From an uncultured Prevotella sp. (GTDB lineage Bacteria; Bacteroidota; Bacteroidia; Bacteroidales; Bacteroidaceae), in the NCBI GenBank assembly GCA_900765465.1, contig CAAFRM010000134.1:1-19013 (forward strand): a stretch of 19,013 nt of DNA. The letters are read 5' to 3'. Below, one piece after another: positions 14,233 through 19,013 of this stretch. The stretch's first letter is position 1; each line of letters begins with the position of its first letter. Under the pieces are notes generated by a model. It saw nothing but the letters and a program-made list of their open reading frames with translations. It was not told where the DNA came from and did not search any database. A program made the translations under genes and the position numbers.

Positions 14233-17202
14233 ATGAATGCAATCTTTAGAAAGTTTAGACAGAGAAGTTTTCTTCTCGTAGCATTGTTGCTCATGGGATG
14301 TTTGCAGCTCCTGGCTCAAACCCGCACCGTCAAGGGTGTAGTAACAGATGCGCAGAATGGTGAGGCTCTTATCGGCGCCACTGTCATGGTGGAAGGTGAT
14401 AAGAGTGGTACGGTTACCGACTTTGACGGTAACTTCAGTCTTCAAGTACCTTCTTCAGCCAAGAAGGTGAAAATCTCCTATATAGGATATATCGACCAGG
14501 TGGTGGCTATATCTGATAATATGAAGGTGAATCTCGAATCGGATAGCAAGGCGCTTGCCGATGTCGTGGTCATCGGTTATGGTACGGCGCGCAAGAGCGA
14601 CCTGACGGGTTCCGTGGCTACGGTGAAGGCAAAGGACTTTAACAAGGGTCTCGTTTCTTCTCCAGAGCAGTTGATCAATGGTAAGGTTTCGGGTGTACAG
14701 ATTATGTCCAACAGTGGTTCTGCTTCTGCAGGTAGTACCATCCGTGTGCGTGGTGGTGCATCTCTGAATGCCAGCAACGACCCGCTTATCGTGCTCGATG
14801 GTGTGCCATTGGAGCAGGGTGGTATCTCGGGCAACAGCAGCAACTTCCTCAGCATGATCAACCCTTCTGATATCGAGAGCATGACCGTGTTGAAGGATGC
14901 TTCTTCTACAGCCATCTATGGTTCCCGTGCCTCTAATGGTGTCATTATCATCACCACCAAGAAGGGACAGCAGGGCGGTTTGAAGGTGAACTTCAATACT
15001 ACCAACAGTATGCAGACCCGTGCGCAGATGGTGGATATGCTGAGCCATGATGATTTCGTGAATGTCATCAATCAGTTTGGTACCGATAACCAGAAGTCAT
15101 TGCTAGGCAATGCCAATACCGATTGGAACGATGAGGTTTATCGCACCGCTTTCGGTACTGATAACAACCTCAGCTTGAGCGGAAGCATCGGCAAGTATTT
15201 GCCTTTCCGTGTTTCTGCCGGATATTACAACCAGAGCGGTCTGGTGCGCAAGGATAATGTAGAGCGCTGGACAGGTAACGTGGTGTTGACTCCTAGCTTC
15301 TTCCAGGACCACCTGAAGTTGACCATCAACGCCAAGGGTACACTCAATAACAACTCATTCAATAATGGTGGTGCCGTTTGGGCTGCCGCAACATTCAACC
15401 CAACCATCCCGGTTTATTCCGGCAACGACAAATATGGTGGCTATAATGAGGCACTCGATGCTGATGGCTATCCTGTGAATGCGGGTGTGAGAAACCCACG
15501 CGGTTTGGTAGATCTTTATGATTCAAAGAGTAAGGTGAGCCGCTTCATCGGTTCGATGGATGTGGATTATAAGGTTCATTTCCTGCCAGACCTCAAGCTC
15601 CATGCTACCATTGGTGCAGATTATGCCAAGGGTGATGGTACCATTTATGTTCCTGGCTATGCAGCTCAGTCATTTAACAAGGATGAGTCTCTGAGCGGTA
15701 GCGATTACAAGTATGGTCCTCAGAAGAATGAGAACCGTCTGCTTACCCTTTATGCCAACTATGCGAAGTATTTCGAGAATATCAAGAGTAATGTTGATTT
15801 GACAGCTGGTTACGACTACCAGTACTGGAAGAGTACTACACCTCTCTATTATACCAAGAGTGCAGCAGGTACAAATCTGTCAACCGTAAAGGCATCAGAT
15901 TACCGTCATGTAATGTTGTCATATTACGGACGTGTCAACTATTCCTTCGATGGAAAGTATCTCCTGACTGCTACAGTTCGTCGCGATGCATCTTCCCGTT
16001 TCTCTAAGGATACCCGCTGGGGTACTTTTCCATCTGTTGCTTTGGGCTGGACTTTGACAGAAGAGCCTTGGTTGAAGAACCAGAAGGTACTTTCTAACTT
16101 GAAGCTCCGTGCCAGCTATGGTGTTACCGGTCAGCAGGAAGGCATCGGCAACTACAACTATCTGCCGGTTTATACATACAGTGTGACAGGTGCCGAAGCG
16201 TTCATCAACGGACAGTATATCAATACTTACCGTCCTGAGGCATACGTAAAGAACCTGAAATGGGAGACAACAACCTCCTGGAACTTCGGTCTTGATTTCG
16301 GATTCCTGGATGGCCGTATCGGTGGTGCCATCGATTTCTATACCCGTAAGACCAAGGACCTGTTGGCATCTGTACCAACAGCAGCAGGTTCCAACTTCTC
16401 GAAGACAATCCTTACCAACGTAGGTAATGTGGATAGCAAGGGTATCGAGGTTTCCCTGAATGCAACTCCTATCAAGACCAAGGACTGGGAGTGGAACCTG
16501 AGCTACAACTTTACCTGGCAGAATATGAAGGTGAAGAACCTTTCTTTGACTCCGGGTGGAAGTCAGACCAACGTGAAGGTAGGTCCATCTATCGATGCTT
16601 ACCAGTTCCAGGTACTCTCAGAGGGATATGAGCCATACATGTTCTACGTATATCATCAGCTCTACGACCCAGAGACAGGCAAGCCAATCGAGGGCGCTTA
16701 TGCCGATTTGAACAACGATGGCGAAATCAATGATGCCGACCTCTACCGTTATCATTCTCCTGCTCCTAAGTACATCATGGGCTTGAGTACATCTTTGAGA
16801 TATAAGCAGTTGACTCTCGGTATGAGTTTCCGTGCCAACATCGACAACTACGTATATAATGGCATGGGCATGAGCACTGGTGCTTGGGAGACCGTGAGCT
16901 ACAACAACTCACAGCTCAACAACCTCAATACAAGTTTCCTGAAGACAGGCTTCAAGACCCGTCAGTATCTCTCAGATTACTACGTAGAGAATGCTTCATT
17001 CCTGAAACTCGATAACCTGAGCCTGAGTTACAATGTAGGCAAGATCAACAAGTGGGCTTCACTCACCGTATCTGCGATGGTACAGAATGTATTCACCATT
17101 ACCGGTTACTCAGGCACAGACCCTGAGGTGCCAAACGGAATGGACAACTCATTCTATCCACGTCCTCGCACCTATTCAGTAAGCCTTGGACTTCAGTTTT
17201 AG
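14233..17202 (+). CDS. SusC-type TonB-dependent outer-membrane transporter (pair 2)
   Basis: The ATG at 14233 gives 989 residues and a clean signal peptide (MNAIFRKFRQRSFLLVALLL through LLAQ, residues 1-29). Longer readings upstream start from TTG inside the promoter element and are rejected. A carboxypeptidase-regulatory-like domain covers about 32-102, with the opening KGVVTDAQNGEALIGATV. The TonB-box-like ADVVVIGYG is at 109-117 and the plug at about 120-235 contains DASSTAIYGSRASNGV. The barrel carries an acidic DLNNDGEINDADL loop and ends SLGLQF. It belongs to the same family as SusC1 but differs through most of the barrel, so it is likely to take a different glycan fragment. susD2 follows after an unusually long 84-nt gap. 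Cargo is inferred to be pectin-derived from the adjacent PL1 gene. Confidence 0.94.
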   Translation: MNAIFRKFRQRSFLLVALLLMGCLQLLAQTRTVKGVVTDAQNGEALIGATVMVEGDKSGTVTDFDGNFSLQVPSSAKKVKISYIGYIDQVVAISDNMKVNLESDSKALADVVVIGYGTARKSDLTGSVATVKAKDFNKGLVSSPEQLINGKVSGVQIMSNSGSASAGSTIRVRGGASLNASNDPLIVLDGVPLEQGGISGNSSNFLSMINPSDIESMTVLKDASSTAIYGSRASNGVIIITTKKGQQGGLKVNFNTTNSMQTRAQMVDMLSHDDFVNVINQFGTDNQKSLLGNANTDWNDEVYRTAFGTDNNLSLSGSIGKYLPFRVSAGYYNQSGLVRKDNVERWTGNVVLTPSFFQDHLKLTINAKGTLNNNSFNNGGAVWAAATFNPTIPVYSGNDKYGGYNEALDADGYPVNAGVRNPRGLVDLYDSKSKVSRFIGSMDVDYKVHFLPDLKLHATIGADYAKGDGTIYVPGYAAQSFNKDESLSGSDYKYGPQKNENRLLTLYANYAKYFENIKSNVDLTAGYDYQYWKSTTPLYYTKSAAGTNLSTVKASDYRHVMLSYYGRVNYSFDGKYLLTATVRRDASSRFSKDTRWGTFPSVALGWTLTEEPWLKNQKVLSNLKLRASYGVTGQQEGIGNYNYLPVYTYSVTGAEAFINGQYINTYRPEAYVKNLKWETTTSWNFGLDFGFLDGRIGGAIDFYTRKTKDLLASVPTAAGSNFSKTILTNVGNVDSKGIEVSLNATPIKTKDWEWNLSYNFTWQNMKVKNLSLTPGGSQTNVKVGPSIDAYQFQVLSEGYEPYMFYVYHQLYDPETGKPIEGAYADLNNDGEINDADLYRYHSPAPKYIMGLSTSLRYKQLTLGMSFRANIDNYVYNGMGMSTGAWETVSYNNSQLNNLNTSFLKTGFKTRQYLSDYYVENASFLKLDNLSLSYNVGKINKWASLTVSAMVQNVFTITGYSGTDPEVPNGMDNSFYPRPRTYSVSLGLQF

Positions 17203-17230
17203 TTAATAGTTGACAGTTAATAGTTAATAG
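17201..17230 (+). repeat. Heptamer array overlapping the susC2 stop codon
   Basis: Four 7-nt units, AGTTAAT, AGTTGAC, AGTTAAT and AGTTAAT, then AG, begin inside the TAG stop of susC2 (17200-17202). The period and AGTT core match the array before prfB and the one 27 nt further on. Confidence 0.75.
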
Positions 17231-17257
17231 ATTGAGGCTTTTCTGATCATAAATCTC

Positions 17258-17278
17258 AAAGTTCAACGTTCAAAGTAC
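17258..17278 (+). repeat. Heptamer array just before susD2
   Basis: Three 7-nt units, AAAGTTC, AACGTTC and AAAGTAC, end 8 nt before the susD2 ATG. They are closest to the AAAGTTY units upstream of prfB. Together with 17201-17230 they fill most of the 84-nt susC2-susD2 gap. Confidence 0.7.
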
Positions 17279-17286
17279 AAATAACA

Positions 17287-18954
17287 ATGAAACTTAAGAA
17301 TATATTATATAGTATGATGTTGGGAACAGCAGTGCTGAGCAGCACTACCAGCTGTGTATCCGACCTCGACCAATATCCTCAGACGGAGACAACCTCTAAG
17401 GATGTTTATACCTCACTTGCCAATTACGAGGCAGTGCTGGGTAAGATTTATGCTGCCATGGTGACCAGCGGTCAGGGCAAGGGTGGCGATAACAAGGATA
17501 TGGAATCCGTGTTGAACAACGGTAGTGGTTTCGACTACATGCGTATGTTTATCAATATGCAGGAGTGTGGTACCGATGAATTTGCCTCTACCTGGTTGAC
17601 AGGTGAACAGACCACAGGCTTGACCTATCTCTCTTGGGATGCCAACGATGCCTGGGTATCAGATATGTACTATCGCATCTATTACAACATCGCCCTCTGC
17701 AACGAGTTTCTCCGCAATGCCAATGGCACCAGCTTCTCAGGCGAGGATGAGGTGAAGATAAAGGAGTATAAGGCAGAAGTCCGCTTCATGCGCGCCATGT
17801 TCTACTTCCATGCCCTCGATCTCTATCGCAATATTCCGATGGTGACAGAGAACGATCCTGTAGGCAGCTTTATTCCTCCTCGTTATACTCCGCAGCAGAC
17901 TTTCGATTACATCGAGAGCGAGTTGAAGGATTGCGTAGGCGACATGCTTCCTGCATCCACCTGTCCTTACGGCCAGGCTTCTCAGGGTGCCGCCTATACC
18001 TTGCTTGCCAAGCTTTATCTGAACAGCGAGGTTTATACCGGCGTAGCTAAGTATGCCGAGTGTAAGGAGGTCTGCGAGAAGGTAATGAATATGGGCTACT
18101 CTTTGGAGTCTGATTACAGCAAGCTCTTCAATGCCGATAACGACAAGCGCACCAACGAGATTATCTTCGCCTTGCCGGTAAGCGCAGAGCATACCGTAAG
18201 CTGGGGTTCTTCCACTTACTTGGTTTGCGGACAGTTGAGTATGTCGAATGCCAACCAGAATGTTGCCGACTTCGGTGTTACCAATGGCTGGAGCGAATTC
18301 CGTCTCCGTCCGGAGTTCGTGGATAAGTTTACCCAGACCGATATCGATGGCAATGGCGACAAGCGCTGCAAGTTCTTCACCAATGGTCAGAGCAAGGATG
18401 TAACCAGCATGACCGATGAAACCACCGGTTATCTCTCTGAGAAATGGAGTAACCTGAAGGATGATGGTACTACTGCATCCAATACAGCCAATGATGGCGT
18501 GGATACTGATTTCCCACTCTTCCGCTTGGCTGATGTCTATTTGATGTATGCCGAGTGCGTGGCTCGCACCCAGGGGGCAAATTGGGACCCATGGCCAGAA
18601 GGAAAGTCGGATGCCGCCGATCCAGAGGTCATCGCTTCCCGCAAGCAGGGAGCCATCTATTGGATCAATCTCCTCCGCGAGCGTGCAGGTAATACTGATG
18701 TATGGTCTAACAACTTTGCCAACGATGATGAGTTCCTCCAGTTCATTCTCGATGAGCGTGCCCGTGAGCTTTATCATGAGGGCTATCGCCGCACCGACCT
18801 GGTTCGCTTCGGCGAGTTTACCACCAGCAAGTATATCTGGCAGTGGAAGGGTGGCACCCACGATGGACAGGCAGTGGATAGCAAGTACAACATCTATCCA
18901 ATCCCTAACACCGAGCTTACCGCCAATCCAAATCTTCATAACGACAACTATTAA
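17287..18954 (+). CDS. SusD/RagB family glycan-binding lipoprotein (pair 2)
   Basis: This 555-residue surface lipoprotein is the partner lid of SusC2. The signal peptide leads to Cys23 in SSTTSC; position -3 is Thr where Leu or Val is common, so the lipobox is slightly off consensus. VSDLDQ follows. The SusD fold is shown by AEVRFMRAMFYFHALDLYRN from 163 and FRLADVYLMYAECVAR near 412-427. DERARELYHEGYRRTDLVRF follows near 489-508, then the ending YPIPNTELTANPNL. It is shorter than SusD1 and clearly different in the ligand-facing loops. It shares the susC2 transcript unless the heptamer-filled gap has its own signal. The next exported-protein gene begins 12 nt after the stop. Confidence 0.94.
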   Translation: MKLKNILYSMMLGTAVLSSTTSCVSDLDQYPQTETTSKDVYTSLANYEAVLGKIYAAMVTSGQGKGGDNKDMESVLNNGSGFDYMRMFINMQECGTDEFASTWLTGEQTTGLTYLSWDANDAWVSDMYYRIYYNIALCNEFLRNANGTSFSGEDEVKIKEYKAEVRFMRAMFYFHALDLYRNIPMVTENDPVGSFIPPRYTPQQTFDYIESELKDCVGDMLPASTCPYGQASQGAAYTLLAKLYLNSEVYTGVAKYAECKEVCEKVMNMGYSLESDYSKLFNADNDKRTNEIIFALPVSAEHTVSWGSSTYLVCGQLSMSNANQNVADFGVTNGWSEFRLRPEFVDKFTQTDIDGNGDKRCKFFTNGQSKDVTSMTDETTGYLSEKWSNLKDDGTTASNTANDGVDTDFPLFRLADVYLMYAECVARTQGANWDPWPEGKSDAADPEVIASRKQGAIYWINLLRERAGNTDVWSNNFANDDEFLQFILDERARELYHEGYRRTDLVRFGEFTTSKYIWQWKGGTHDGQAVDSKYNIYPIPNTELTANPNLHNDNY

Positions 18955-18966
18955 TAGGATAAAAGA

Positions 18967-19013
18967 ATGAAAAAGATATTTAGAAACCTGATGATGCTTC
19001 TCTGCGCACTCAC
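18967..19013 (+). CDS. Start of an exported protein, cut by the window end
   Basis: ATG at 18967 opens MKKIFRNLMMLLCAL, a basic start followed by a hydrophobic stretch typical of a signal peptide, possibly of a lipoprotein. The frame is still open at the right edge. In SusCD loci this position usually encodes a surface glycan-binding lipoprotein (SusE/SusF-like) or an enzyme. Which one it is cannot be seen. The 12-nt spacing from susD2 indicates the same operon. Confidence 0.7.
   Translation, partial: MKKIFRNLMMLLCAL

Noticed and set aside
14293..14304. Lipobox-like LMGC in the SusC2 signal peptide
   Set aside because: SusC proteins are outer-membrane barrels processed by signal peptidase I; a better cleavage site, LLAQ, lies just after it.
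17737..18939. 400-codon antisense frame over susD2
   Set aside because: Length alone is not evidence; the sense strand has complete SusD motifs and the antisense product resembles no family I know.

Overview
The window looks like a chromosomal segment of a gut Bacteroidota, most likely the Prevotella/Segatella group. The reasons are two SusC/SusD pairs, promoter -7 elements of the form TAnnTTTG (with -33 TTTG at the tRNA genes), near absence of Shine-Dalgarno sequences, and RF2 and sodium-symporter proteins of familiar Bacteroidales appearance. The genus is inferred from sequence style; no search was run.

Layout. (1) 1-1919, housekeeping: the last codons of an unidentified gene, prfB (release factor 2, without the usual in-frame stop for frameshifting), a 49-residue membrane protein and a CYTH/triphosphate-tunnel enzyme. 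(2) 2088-4884: two tandem, diverged copies of a sodium-coupled amino-acid symporter (NSS/LeuT fold). A regulatory-looking region with several inverted and direct repeats precedes them. (3) 4891-6245: a convergent gene for a membrane-anchored triple helix-hairpin-helix protein (ComEA-like) lying just behind tRNA-Pro(CGG). A divergent tRNA-Phe(GAA) follows; both tRNAs have matched consensus promoters and tRNA-Phe has a clear terminator. (4) 6436-19013: a polysaccharide utilisation locus. It holds SusC1-SusD1, a small secreted protein translationally linked to a PL1 pectate lyase, then SusC2-SusD2 and the first codons of another exported protein that runs off the end.

How the genes work together. 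PL1 lyases cleave the homogalacturonan backbone by beta-elimination. The two SusCD complexes would bind and import the oligogalacturonides or related pectin pieces. Hairpins after susD1 (11646-11678) and after the lyase (14032-14076), with -7 elements before each susC, suggest at least two and perhaps three transcription units: susCD1, small protein plus lyase, susCD2 plus downstream genes. No regulator (HTCS, ECF sigma or LacI type) is encoded in the window, so control must come from elsewhere.

The least explained signals are: heptamer arrays (consensus near AAAGTTY or AGTTAAY) filling the gaps before prfB and between susC2 and susD2; roughly 100-nt susC leaders that each carry hairpins bracketed by a 10-nt direct repeat; a perfect 14-bp palindrome upstream of susC1; and the small secreted protein that seems to share a short N-terminal module with the pectate lyase. 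I did not see CRISPR arrays, insertion sequences, phage genes or an obviously new defence-type system.
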